A DNA stretch of 10,081 bases from Thermoplasmata archaeon (GTDB lineage Archaea > Thermoplasmatota > Thermoplasmata > Lutacidiplasmatales > UBA184): contig JASHWZ010000091.1 of assembly GCA_030043865.1 (NCBI GenBank), forward strand, positions 1 through 10,081. Direction: 5' to 3'. Below the pieces are notes generated by a model. It made no database searches. It was not told the DNA's origin and saw nothing but the letters and a program-made list of their open reading frames with translations. A program made the position numbers and the translations under genes. This document shows, piece by piece, positions 1 to 6,842 of this stretch; the stretch's first letter is position 1; each line of letters starts with the position of its first letter.

Positions 1-495
1 CACGGTGGCCTTCGCGGCGCTGTCGTTGCCCGCGATCATCATCGTGGGGCAGGCGGTGAGTCGGGAGGGGTCGATCATCACGGGCGCGGGAACGATGTTG
101 AAGCACTTCACCACGTGCGCCCGCGGCAGCTGACGCTGGTGGCGCTCGCCGAGAGAGTCGTCGAGGCCGACCAGCAGGCCGGGCGGCATCCCCTTCGAGA
201 AGTCGAGTGGGTTCGTCGCGTCGATCACGGTCTTTCCGTCGAACGAGGTCGGACCGGCCAGCCGAACGACCTCGTCGCTCGCGTCGCCCCGAACTGCGAG
301 GACGATGAGCTCCCCGTGCCGGGCCGCCTCCGCGAACGTCCCGACCGCGACGTGACCCGGGGCGGACGCGCGCCATTTCGCGAGCTCGGGGTTGCTGGGG
401 GTCCGAGTACCGAGGAGGACGTCGTGCCCGTGCTGGGCGAAGCCGGTCGCCAGCGTCCGACCGACGGTACCGCTGCCGAGCACCCCGACGCGCAT
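1..495 (-). CDS. NADPH-dependent F420 reductase-like dinucleotide-binding protein (partial, C-terminus beyond left edge)
   Basis: The minus-strand frame is open from an ATG at 493-495 to the window edge, giving 165 codons with no stop. The protein opens with a beta strand and a GxGxxG nucleotide-binding loop (GSGTVG, residues 7-12). A second strand ending LLGTR (27-31) follows; Thr-Arg after the strand is the usual sign of NADP(H) rather than NAD(H) preference. Later landmarks are LIVLAV (about 63-68), TVIDATNPLDFSKG (about 89-102) and HVVKCFNIVPA, all typical of the COG2085 family that includes NADPH:F420 oxidoreductase. Known members move hydride between NADP and coenzyme F420 in the cytoplasm, but many relatives have no proven substrate, so the F420 assignment is a family inference. 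Roughly the last quarter is probably missing. A GTG lies immediately before the ATG in frame, so the start could be one codon longer. A TATA-like GTTATC about 27 bases upstream suggests a leaderless mRNA. It diverges from the ABC exporter operon. Confidence 0.82.
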   Translation of the reverse strand, partial: MRVGVLGSGTVGRTLATGFAQHGHDVLLGTRTPSNPELAKWRASAPGHVAVGTFAEAARHGELIVLAVRGDASDEVVRLAGPTSFDGKTVIDATNPLDFSKGMPPGLLVGLDDSLGERHQRQLPRAHVVKCFNIVPAPVMIDPSRLTACPTMMIAGNDSAAKATV

Positions 496-518
496 CACGG
501 TGGGAGCGAGCGCCCGGC

Positions 519-524
519 GATAAC
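519..524 (-). promoter_or_regulatory. TATA-like element for the F420-reductase-like gene
   Basis: GTTATC on the minus strand is one of few A/T-rich spots in the GC-rich 496-630 gap. Its centre is about 27 bases upstream of the ATG at 495, the archaeal TATA-to-start-site distance if the transcript is leaderless. No convincing Shine-Dalgarno sequence precedes that ATG, which agrees with leaderless initiation. No BRE is obvious. Confidence 0.4.
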
Positions 525-594
525 GCTTGCCGTCCGCGGCCTCCCGGACCCCCGCGCGGAGAACGAGCAGTGACCCTTCCGCGTGCGTTCCAAC

Positions 595-601
595 CTTATC
601 T
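595..601 (+). promoter_or_regulatory. TATA-like element for the ABC exporter operon
   Basis: CTTATCT on the plus strand is centred about 33 bases before the ATG at 631 and 24 bases before an alternative GTG at 622. An archaeal start site about 26-27 bases downstream would fall near 624-625, favouring ATG 631 with a very short leader. An AGGTGA motif at 610-615 would instead serve GTG 622 as a ribosome binding site if transcription began further upstream. The two signals disagree, so the start codon is not settled. Confidence 0.4.
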
Positions 602-630
602 GGGGGCGAAGGTGAGGACGGGTGGTCACC

Positions 631-1650
631 ATGACGGATCCGATCGTCGCCACCGACCTCGTCAAGGTCTATTCGGGAAAGGTCCGTGCCGTCGACGGCG
701 TCAGCTTCTCGGTGCACGAGGGGGAGATGTTCGGCTTCCTCGGCCCGAACGGCGCTGGGAAGACCACGACGGTTCAGATGCTCACGGGCAACCTCCGCTT
801 GACCGGCGGGAGCGCCTCGGTCGCAGACCTCGACGTCGTCCGCCGCTCCCACGACGTCAAGCAGCGCATCGGGCTGGTCTTTCAGGAATCGACCGCGGAC
901 CCGGACCTTACGGGCCGGGAGAACCTGGAGCTCGCCGCGGCACTGTTCGGCGTGCCGCTCCGGACGACGCGGTCGACCATCGACTCGCTCCTCGAGCGCA
1001 TGCAGATCGGGGACGCGGCGGACCGACTGGTGAAGACCTACTCCGGCGGCATGCGTCGGCGCCTCGAGCTCGCCGTTGGGATCATCCACTCCCCCCGCGT
1101 GCTGTTCCTCGACGAGCCGACCCTCGGCCTCGACCCGCAGGGGCGCGCCGGCTTCTGGCGCTACGTCCTGGAGCTGCGTAAGGACCGCGGCATGACCGTC
1201 TTCGTGACCACGCACTATCTCGACGAGGCGGACACGTACTGTGACCGCATCGCGATCATCGACCACGGCAAGGTCGTCGCCACGGGGACTCCCTCGGAGC
1301 TGAAGGACCGGCTCGGAGGCGACGTGGTTACGGTCCGCCTGTCGAACGGAGGCGGAGCGGCGGTCGAGACCGTGCTCCAGGGGCTGCCCGGGGTCGCGTC
1401 GGTGACCAAGTTCGAGGACGCGTACCGCGTGAAGGTGCCGAAGGGCGAGGAGCTGATCCCCCGTCTCGTCGAGGCGTGCGACCGCAGCGGGATCCGGCTC
1501 GCCGGCGTCTCGCTGAAGCGCCCGAGCCTGGACGAGGTGTTCCTCGAGTTCACCGGCCGGGAGTACCGCGAGGACGAGGGGATGACCGCGACCGACCGGG
1601 CCGTCCGCATCGGCCAGGTGCAGCAGGCGTTCGGGAGGGCCCGCCGATGA
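631..1650 (+). CDS. ABC transporter ATP-binding protein, DrrA-like exporter ATPase
   Basis: This is the cytoplasmic ATPase subunit of a two-gene ABC exporter. Numbered from ATG 631 (339 residues), all nucleotide-binding motifs are intact: Walker A GPNGAGKTT (38-46), Q-loop Gln85 in GLVFQE, signature YSGGM (137-141), Walker B VLFLDEP (157-163), D-loop LGLD and switch His195 in FVTTHYLDEAD. The C-terminal part, including SLKRPSLDEVFLEFTGR, is the accessory domain of the DrrA/CcmA-type daunorubicin-resistance family, so the likely job is export of a hydrophobic compound, lipid or glycoconjugate. The substrate cannot be read from sequence. A tail of about 30 residues follows the usual family end. 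An in-frame GTG at 622 would add three residues and has an AGGTGA motif six bases before it. The gene overlaps the permease by four bases (ATGA), so the two are surely co-transcribed and probably translationally coupled. Confidence 0.95.
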   Translation: MTDPIVATDLVKVYSGKVRAVDGVSFSVHEGEMFGFLGPNGAGKTTTVQMLTGNLRLTGGSASVADLDVVRRSHDVKQRIGLVFQESTADPDLTGRENLELAAALFGVPLRTTRSTIDSLLERMQIGDAADRLVKTYSGGMRRRLELAVGIIHSPRVLFLDEPTLGLDPQGRAGFWRYVLELRKDRGMTVFVTTHYLDEADTYCDRIAIIDHGKVVATGTPSELKDRLGGDVVTVRLSNGGGAAVETVLQGLPGVASVTKFEDAYRVKVPKGEELIPRLVEACDRSGIRLAGVSLKRPSLDEVFLEFTGREYREDEGMTATDRAVRIGQVQQAFGRARR

Positions 1651-2486
1651 TCCGCGAACTGGCGGCGCTCACGCGTCGGGAGCTCCTGCGGCTCGCCCGC
1701 AACCCGCAGGCGATCATCACGTCGCTCCTGCTGCCGATTCTCTACCTGATCCTGTTCGGCCAGGCGTTCAACATCGGGGCGTTCTTCGCCGGCCAGCCGG
1801 GGGGCCAAACGGCGCTGCTCCTCGCCCTCCGGGGCGCCCCGACGTACTTCTCGTACTTCTCCGCAGGCATGACGGGGTTCGTCGCGGTGACCGCGACGTT
1901 GTTCATCGGGGCGAACGTGATCTTCGACCGCCTCTTCGGGATTCTGAAGCGCACGGCGGCGAGCCCCGCGACCCCGACGGCGATCTTCGGCTCCCGACTG
2001 ATCGCGGGGATGGTGCAGCCGGTCGGGCTCGCCTTCCTGGTGATCGGCCTCGCGGTGCTGCTCGGTCATTTGGGCTTGAGCGGGCTCAAGGTGACCGCGC
2101 CGTTCTCCCTCCTCGGGACCGCCGAGGTCGTGCTCGCCGTGGTCATCATCTCCGCGATGTTCGCCTCGCTGTTCCTCGCGATCGGCTTCTCGATCGAGCA
2201 GCCGCAGTCGTACTTCGCCGCGGTGAACGCGATCAACCTGCCGGTCCTCCTCACGTCGGCCGCCCTCTATCCCTGGGGGACGATGCCGGCGTGGTTCCGG
2301 GACGTGGCGTCGTACAACCCGGTCACGCTCGCCGTGAACGTCCTGCGGGAGAATCTCTTCCAGGGCGCGTCGGCGTACTACCCGTACGGACCGGGCATCT
2401 ACCTCCTCGGCCTGCTCGCGTGGGCCCTCGTGATGTTCGTCGTGGCGACGCTCCTGGCGGGTCGGGCGCTCGCGCCTCGGGACTAG
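1647..2486 (+). CDS. ABC-2 type transporter permease
   Basis: This 279-residue integral membrane protein is the partner of the ATPase before it. About six hydrophobic segments are visible, near 23-45, 71-93, 121-141, 158-182, 193-209 and 250-271, the normal ABC-2 topology. The family pattern is clear. A cytoplasmic loop after the second helix reads LKRTAASPATP. The hydrophobic block before the last helix is followed by YPWGTMPAWFRDVASYNPVT and a conserved VNVLREN. Two such subunits with two ATPases would form the exporter in the cytoplasmic membrane. The ATG at 1647 overlaps the ATPase stop (ATGA), and GGGAGG at 1633-1638, eight bases before it, is a good Shine-Dalgarno sequence for an internal operon gene. 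A longer frame exists upstream, but it lies within the ATPase gene and is not needed. Ten bases after its stop comes the stop of the convergent MFS gene. Confidence 0.94.
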   Translation: MIRELAALTRRELLRLARNPQAIITSLLLPILYLILFGQAFNIGAFFAGQPGGQTALLLALRGAPTYFSYFSAGMTGFVAVTATLFIGANVIFDRLFGILKRTAASPATPTAIFGSRLIAGMVQPVGLAFLVIGLAVLLGHLGLSGLKVTAPFSLLGTAEVVLAVVIISAMFASLFLAIGFSIEQPQSYFAAVNAINLPVLLTSAALYPWGTMPAWFRDVASYNPVTLAVNVLRENLFQGASAYYPYGPGIYLLGLLAWALVMFVVATLLAGRALAPRD

Positions 2487-2495
2487 GAGCCGGGT

Positions 2496-3956
2496 TCAGT
2501 CGTCCGCCTCCGGGGCGGGGGCCGGTTCTGCCCTCGGCGCGGGGGCTCGCCCCCGCACGCTCACCGGGATGAGCGAGAGCAGGACGAGGGCGGCCGACGC
2601 GAAGAAGATCAGGTGGATCGAGCTCAGGAAGCCGGCCGCGACCGTTCCGCCGCCCCCGGTCAGGGTCTTACCGGTGAGGATCGCTTCGAGCGCCGTGCGC
2701 GGGACGACCGACGACATGATCACGAGCGTGATCCCGAGGCTAACGGTCGAGCCGGTGTTGAGGAACGTCGTGCCGACGCCCGAGGCGACCCCCCGGCGGT
2801 TCGGCGGGACGGCCGTCATCATCGTCGCGCGATTCGGCGCCGCGAACAACCCCATCCCCGCGCCCACGAGGATGAGCGGCGGCGTGAGCTCGAGGAACGT
2901 CTCGCTCGGCCCGATCGTCCCGAGCCACAGGAATCCGGACGCGGAGATCAGGAGCCCTAAGACCGTGAACCAGGTAGGCCCATACCGGTCCGATAGCCAG
3001 CCGCTCACCGGACCGAACGTGGCGAGCGACGCCGAGACCGGGATGAGGAAGAGCCCCGCCGTGAGCGGGTCGAGGTACCGGGGCGGCCCCTGCAGATAGA
3101 AGACGAGCACGAAGGTGAAGGCGCCGCGCGCGAGCGCGTTCATGAGCGTCGCCGTCGTCGTCGTCGAGAAGATCCGGTTGCGGAACAGCGAGAGGTCGAG
3201 CATCGGCGACGGGACGATCGATTCGATCCAAACGAAGGCGAACAGCACGACGATCCCCGCGACGGCGATCGAGATCGCCGCCGTGCCCGCGAGGTCCCCG
3301 AGCGCCCCGAGCGTGACGCCCAGAAGGATCAGGGTCAGCCCGAGGGCGAAGGCGACGTTGCCGACCCAGTCGATCGTAGGGCGGTCCTCGCGGGTCGCGA
3401 GCTCCTTGAGGTCCCAGTGGGCGCGGAGCGTCGCGACGAGGCCGATCGGCACGTTCACGAAGAAGATCCCGCGCCAGCCGATCGGGCTCGCCGTGATCAG
3501 TCCGCCGAGCACCAGACCCGCCACCGCGCCGACCACGATGGAGATCTGATTGATGCCGAGCGCTCGGCCCCGCTCGTTCGGGGGAAAGGCATCCGTGATG
3601 ATCGCCGCGGAGTTCGCGAAGAGGAAGCCCGCGCCGACGGCCTGGACGAGACGAAACAGCACCAGCTCCGTACCGGTGCCCGAGAGGCCGCAGAGCAGCG
3701 AGCCCACCGTGAACACGGCGAACCCGAGCACGTAGAGGCGGACCCGCCCGAACATGTCGGACAGGCGGCCGAAATTCAGTAGCACCACGGCCGTGAGGAG
3801 CGAGTAGCCGAGCAGGATCCACAGGAGCGTGGTCGCGCTCGTTCCGGGCAGGTCACGGCCGATCGTCGGGAGCGAGATCAGGACGATGTTCGTATCGATC
3901 GCGGCCATGAGGGTCGCGACCGTGGTGTTCGAGAGGACCTTCCACTTGTACTGCAC
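2496..3956 (-). CDS. MFS transporter, DHA2 (EmrB/QacA-like) drug:proton antiporter family
   Basis: This 486-residue protein is almost entirely hydrophobic helices, the length expected of the 14-helix DHA2 branch of the major facilitator superfamily. Visible family marks are the helix-1 motif AIDTNIVLISLPTI (19-32) with its Asp, motif A FGRLSDMFGRVR (62-73), the motif C-type glycine-rich stretch GAVAGLVLGG (143-152), GWRGIFFVNVPIG (160-172), and a second motif-A-like GWLSDRYG (319-326). Such proteins expel hydrophobic or cationic compounds using the proton gradient; the substrate here is unknown. The tail after about 470 is Pro/Ala/Glu-rich and probably disordered. The start is GTG, with GAGGGAG ten bases before it. 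No TATA-like sequence stands at leaderless distance, so transcription may read through from the CBS-domain gene 117 bases upstream or start further away. It ends nine bases from the ABC permease stop. Confidence 0.93.
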   Translation of the reverse strand: MQYKWKVLSNTTVATLMAAIDTNIVLISLPTIGRDLPGTSATTLLWILLGYSLLTAVVLLNFGRLSDMFGRVRLYVLGFAVFTVGSLLCGLSGTGTELVLFRLVQAVGAGFLFANSAAIITDAFPPNERGRALGINQISIVVGAVAGLVLGGLITASPIGWRGIFFVNVPIGLVATLRAHWDLKELATREDRPTIDWVGNVAFALGLTLILLGVTLGALGDLAGTAAISIAVAGIVVLFAFVWIESIVPSPMLDLSLFRNRIFSTTTTATLMNALARGAFTFVLVFYLQGPPRYLDPLTAGLFLIPVSASLATFGPVSGWLSDRYGPTWFTVLGLLISASGFLWLGTIGPSETFLELTPPLILVGAGMGLFAAPNRATMMTAVPPNRRGVASGVGTTFLNTGSTVSLGITLVIMSSVVPRTALEAILTGKTLTGGGGTVAAGFLSSIHLIFFASAALVLLSLIPVSVRGRAPAPRAEPAPAPEADD

Positions 3957-4017
3957 GGTCCGACGACTCCCTCAGCACGACGCGCGCCGGGGCTCCCGGG
4001 CGCGGTGAGTGACCGGC

Positions 4018-4038
4018 GACCCGGTCCGCGGCCGGGTC
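4018..4038. repeat. Perfect inverted repeat (7-bp arms) between the CBS and MFS genes
   Basis: GACCCGG at 4018-4024 and CCGGGTC at 4032-4038 are exact reverse complements separated by seven bases. A second small hairpin, GTCC-TTCG-GGAC when read on the minus strand (4036-4047), overlaps one arm, so the two cannot form together. An imperfect dyad lies nearer the MFS start at 3984-4003. No T-run follows, so this does not look like a standard archaeal terminator for the CBS gene. It could be an operator or leader structure for the exporter, or simply chance in GC-rich DNA. Confidence 0.45.
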
Positions 4039-4073
4039 CCGAAGGACGGTCGGGTCACGTTGGGAACCCGATC

Positions 4074-4514
4074 CTATCCGAGCGGCGTGGTGGTCGTCTG
4101 GTATCCGGCGATCTCGGAGGAGACTTTGTCGACGTACTCGCGGAACATCCGCAGCACGGTCCGGGAGGTGATGATCCCGAGGACCTGGTCGCCCGAACGG
4201 ACGACCATCCGGCGGATCCCCTTGCCCGCCATGGTCGCGACGACCTCGTCGGTCGGAGTCTCGGGCGCGCAGGAGTCGACCTCGGTGGTCGCGATCTCGC
4301 GGACCCTCAGCTTCGATGCGTCGCGGCCCGGGGCGACGACCTTCGCGAGGTAGTCCCACTCCGTGACGATGCCCGCGATCGTCCCCGGCGCCCGGACGAG
4401 CACGGCGTACCCCTTGTGCTGGTCGGCCATCGTGCGGGCGCAGGAGAGGGCGTCCAGTCCCTCGTCCACCGTCAGCACCGCCCGCTCCATGATGTCTCTC
4501 GCGACGAGCACCAT
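4074..4514 (-). CDS. Two-CBS-domain protein
   Basis: This 146-residue cytoplasmic protein is little more than a pair of CBS domains (a Bateman module), at about 8-62 and 72-128. Each ends with the expected strand-turn pattern, GIVTEWDYL (48-56) and GIITSRTVLRMF (113-124). The first begins RDIMERAVLTV, the second VREIATTEVDSCAP. Stand-alone CBS pairs bind adenine nucleotides or related ligands and sense energy or redox state; archaea carry many of unknown target. No catalytic domain is attached. The ATG at 4512-4514 has a TATTAAT element about 25 bases upstream and no Shine-Dalgarno sequence, suggesting a leaderless mRNA. It diverges from the cysteine-cluster gene and lies upstream of the MFS exporter on the same strand. 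Co-transcription with the exporter is possible but unproven. Confidence 0.92.
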   Translation of the reverse strand: MVLVARDIMERAVLTVDEGLDALSCARTMADQHKGYAVLVRAPGTIAGIVTEWDYLAKVVAPGRDASKLRVREIATTEVDSCAPETPTDEVVATMAGKGIRRMVVRSGDQVLGIITSRTVLRMFREYVDKVSSEIAGYQTTTTPLG

Positions 4515-4535
4515 CGCCCGCCGACAGGCGCGCAG

Positions 4536-4542
4536 ATTAATA
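4536..4542. promoter_or_regulatory. Shared, near-palindromic TATA element for two divergent genes
   Basis: ATTAATA (TATTAAT on the other strand) is the only A/T-rich site in the 58-base gap between the CBS gene (start 4514, minus) and the cysteine-cluster gene (start 4573, plus). Its centre at 4539 is about 25 bases from the CBS start and 34 from the other start. A start site 26-27 bases away would give a leaderless CBS transcript and a leader of about seven bases on the plus side. Neither gene has a clear Shine-Dalgarno sequence. A small dyad, GAGCG-N5-CGCTC (4551-4565), lies between the element and the plus-strand start. Confidence 0.5.
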
Positions 4543-4572
4543 CCGTGAACGAGCGCTGCCCGCTCCTCAGCG

Positions 4573-5634
4573 ATGGCGGAGCGTGCCGGTCCGGTCCCCG
4601 AGCTCGACGTCGAGCTCGTCTCTGGGTTCGAGTTTCACTGTCGTCCGGACTGCGGGCTCTGCTGCTACGCCGAGCCCCGGGTGACCGCTCCGGAGCGCGC
4701 GCGGCTGCTCCAGATCGTCCCGGAGCTCGAGCTCCGCGGATCCGGGCCGGACCGCTATCTCGCGGCTCGGCCCGATGGGGGCGCCTGCCAGTTGCTCCGG
4801 GACCAGCGGTGCCGCGCGCACGACGCTCGACCCCATCCGTGCCGCGAGTTCCCCCTGGTCGCCCACGTCGGAGAGCGGCTCCAAGCGACGGTGGTCCTCT
4901 CCTGCCCGGGGATCGACCTCGCCGGTCTCGGGGCCGCCCGCTCGAACTCAGCCCCGGTCTCAGAGACCCTCGCTTCGGAGCTCGCGGCGCTTCGTGCGCG
5001 AGTCGACGCTGGGACGGCGCGTCGGTGCGCCGATGCCGCACGGCGACGTCGTCGCGTCGTTCGGGCGCTCACGGAGGACGGTCGCTGGGAGGACGAGCGC
5101 TCGATCCGACAGCGGCTGTCCGCGGCCCTCCCTCGCCCGACCAACGACGACTTTCCCATCGAGGACCCGCCGTCCCCGGACGACGGGCTCGAGCGGCTGC
5201 CTCTCTTCTACGATCGACGCGCCTCGCCGATCGCGCTCGCCGCCGGCCTCGGCGGCTGGGAGCTCTGGGAACTCTCGCCGTCCGGCGGGACCCGGCGGTC
5301 GTGGGGGGTCGTGCCCCCGCCGGAACGGCGCCCGGGGACCACGCCGGAGGCGTCCGAGCTCCTCGATCGGTATCTAGGCTACTGGGTACGACGCGACGCG
5401 CTGTTCGGATTCGTTCTGGGTGAGATGGTCGACGCCCCGGACGACGCGCCGGTCGGCGACTGGGTCGCGCGGGAGCTCCGGGCGATCGGGGCGACGGTGC
5501 TCGCGCGCGCGGACGTCCGCGCCCGGGCGTTTCGCGGGGAGGTACCGCAGCTTACGGAGGACGACGTCGCCGACGGGATCCGCGCGACCGACCAGGACCT
5601 ATTGGACCGTCCGACGCTCGGCGACCGACTCTAG
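4573..5634 (+). CDS. YkgJ-like cysteine-cluster protein with an uncharacterised C-terminal region
   Basis: The first 115 residues of this 353-residue protein match the YkgJ/CxxCxxCC family (a zinc- or iron-chelating domain, sometimes labelled Fe-S oxidoreductase). There is a C-x3-C-x2-C-C cluster (Cys23, 27, 30, 31 in FHCRPDCGLCC), then ACQLL (Cys72), then RCRAHDARPHPCREFPL (Cys80, Cys90) and Cys111. Eight cysteines in this block could hold one metal site or Fe-S cluster. Residues 115-353 are not recognised: an Arg-rich helical stretch (about 135-163), a section containing LPLFYDRRASPIALAAGLGG, then GGWELWEL and YLGYWVRRDALFGFVLGEM. There is no signal peptide or membrane helix, so it is presumably cytoplasmic. 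No biochemical function is firmly established for the family. It diverges from the CBS gene, and its TAG stop shares CTAG with the stop of the convergent deacetylase gene. Confidence 0.85.
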   Translation: MAERAGPVPELDVELVSGFEFHCRPDCGLCCYAEPRVTAPERARLLQIVPELELRGSGPDRYLAARPDGGACQLLRDQRCRAHDARPHPCREFPLVAHVGERLQATVVLSCPGIDLAGLGAARSNSAPVSETLASELAALRARVDAGTARRCADAARRRRRVVRALTEDGRWEDERSIRQRLSAALPRPTNDDFPIEDPPSPDDGLERLPLFYDRRASPIALAAGLGGWELWELSPSGGTRRSWGVVPPPERRPGTTPEASELLDRYLGYWVRRDALFGFVLGEMVDAPDDAPVGDWVARELRAIGATVLARADVRARAFRGEVPQLTEDDVADGIRATDQDLLDRPTLGDRL

Positions 5635-6782
5635 GAGCTGCCCGGCTTCGGGAACCGCCGACCCAGTCGCTCCTCAAGCTCCCGCACGAGCTTCTCTTCG
5701 TGCTCGGAGTTCCAGCGCGACCCGGTCGGCGGTTCGGAGTCGGCCCACGACCGAGGCGCCTCCTCACCGATCGTCTCGAGATACTCGGCCCTCCACGCGT
5801 CCGGGAGCTCGGTCCCGTCGCTCGGAGGGGAGAGGCCGGCGAGCAGCCACCCGGTTCGAGCGAGCACTCGGCTCACGGCACTCGCCCGGTACCCGCCGCC
5901 GCCCGTGACGAGCAGGCGGCCCCCGGTCAGCTCCTTCGCGAGCCCGAGGATGAGGCGGTCGACCTCGGCATACGCGGCCGGAGAGTACTGTAGGTTCGCG
6001 AGCGCGTCGCCCAGGTGACCGTCGACGCCGTGCTGGAGAACGATCAGTTCGGGTCGAAACTCCCGGAGGAGGGGCGGCACGACGCGTCGGAAGAGCGGCA
6101 CCAGAGCCTCGTCGCCCGTGAGCGGTGGGAGCGGGAGGTTGACCTTCAGACCCTCCCCGTCGGCGCGTCCGGTTTCCGATGGGAAGCCCGTGCCGGGGAA
6201 GAGCGTTCGACCGTCCTGATGGACGTCGATGTCGAGGACCCGACCCGAGTCGTAGAAACCGTACATCACCCCGTCGCCGTGATGCGCGTCGATGTCGAGA
6301 TAGGCGACGCGTCGGCCCTGGCGCACGACCCGCGCGATCGCGACCGCGACGTCGTTGAAGATGCAGAACCCGCTCGCTCGATCCGGCCGGGCGTGGTGCA
6401 GACCGCCCGCGGGATGGAACGCGGGACGGCCGGCCTCGAGGGCGATCGCCAACCCCCGGTCCGCCCCCTCCACGATCCGCGCCGCCTCCTCGAAGCACCC
6501 GGGGAAGGACGGGGTGTCGCCCGCGTCGAGCAGGATGGGGTTCTCGTAGCCGCCGGCCCGACCGATGAAATCGATGTACTCGCTTCCGTGGAACTCCTCT
6601 AAGGTCTCGCGCGGCGCGGGACTCACCGAGCGGACCCAATCGATGTCGGCGCCGGCGGGCGCGGTCGCTTCGAAGAGTCGGACCGCGAGCGCTCGGCTGC
6701 GTTCGTTGAACGGGTGGTCCGGTCCGAGGTCGTACTCCCGGAACCTCGGGTCCCAGAGGACCGTGAGGGACGGCGCGCCCAC
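5631..6782 (-). CDS. Histone deacetylase / AcuC family zinc-dependent deacetylase
   Basis: This 383-residue protein has the usual length and order of the arginase-fold class I HDAC/AcuC/acetylpolyamine amidohydrolase superfamily, which removes acetyl groups from lysines or polyamines. Early family marks are YDLGPDHPFNERS (17-29) and EEFHGSEYIDFI. Catalytic parts are complete: the His pair in GGLHHARPDRASGFC (His129, His130), YLDIDAHHGDGV with Asp163 and zinc ligands Asp165 and His167, the third ligand Asp254 in LQHGVDGHLGD, and the transition-state tyrosine Tyr298 in GGGGYR. Possible targets are acetyl-CoA synthetase (as for AcuC) or acetylated chromatin proteins such as Alba; nothing here decides between them. 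The GTG start follows GCGAGGAGGTC, a strong Shine-Dalgarno sequence, and a GTTATCC TATA-like site further up. It lies downstream of TFB on the same strand but appears to have its own promoter. Its stop overlaps that of the convergent cysteine-cluster gene. Confidence 0.95.
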   Translation of the reverse strand: MGAPSLTVLWDPRFREYDLGPDHPFNERSRALAVRLFEATAPAGADIDWVRSVSPAPRETLEEFHGSEYIDFIGRAGGYENPILLDAGDTPSFPGCFEEAARIVEGADRGLAIALEAGRPAFHPAGGLHHARPDRASGFCIFNDVAVAIARVVRQGRRVAYLDIDAHHGDGVMYGFYDSGRVLDIDVHQDGRTLFPGTGFPSETGRADGEGLKVNLPLPPLTGDEALVPLFRRVVPPLLREFRPELIVLQHGVDGHLGDALANLQYSPAAYAEVDRLILGLAKELTGGRLLVTGGGGYRASAVSRVLARTGWLLAGLSPPSDGTELPDAWRAEYLETIGEEAPRSWADSEPPTGSRWNSEHEEKLVRELEERLGRRFPKPGSS

Positions 6783-6786
6783 GTCC

Positions 6787-6794
6787 GACCTCCT
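6787..6794 (-). promoter_or_regulatory. Shine-Dalgarno sequence of the deacetylase gene
   Basis: AGGAGGTC on the minus strand ends four bases before the GTG start at 6782, with the GGAGG core about seven bases away. It fixes the GTG as the start, since no other in-frame start codon is better placed. Most other first genes here look leaderless, so this gene stands out in having a proper ribosome binding site. Confidence 0.65.
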
Positions 6795-6818
6795 CGCGGG
6801 GGGACCATCGCCAGGAAA

Positions 6819-6825
6819 GGATAAC
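6819..6825 (-). promoter_or_regulatory. TATA-like element for the deacetylase gene
   Basis: GTTATCC on the minus strand is the main A/T-rich site in the 129-base gap between TFB and the deacetylase gene. A start site about 27 bases downstream, near 6795, would leave a 13-base leader that just includes the Shine-Dalgarno sequence. The same GTTATC word appears before the F420-reductase-like gene. Confidence 0.45.
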
Positions 6826-6842
6826 GTCCCGCGGAGCCGTTC

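Noticed and set aside
115..573. A 152-codon plus-strand open frame at the left edge
   Set aside because: It is antisense to the reductase-like gene, whose minus-strand frame shows a clear nucleotide-binding fold. The plus-strand product shows none.
1476..1646. A 57-codon upstream extension of the ABC permease
   Set aside because: It lies inside the ATPase gene. The ATG at 1647 has a good Shine-Dalgarno sequence, a stop/start overlap with the ATPase, and begins where the family normally begins.
4005..5423. A 472-codon plus-strand open frame across the CBS and cysteine-cluster genes
   Set aside because: Its composition is Arg/Pro/Ala-rich and it overlaps two well-supported genes in other frames; no domain is recognisable.
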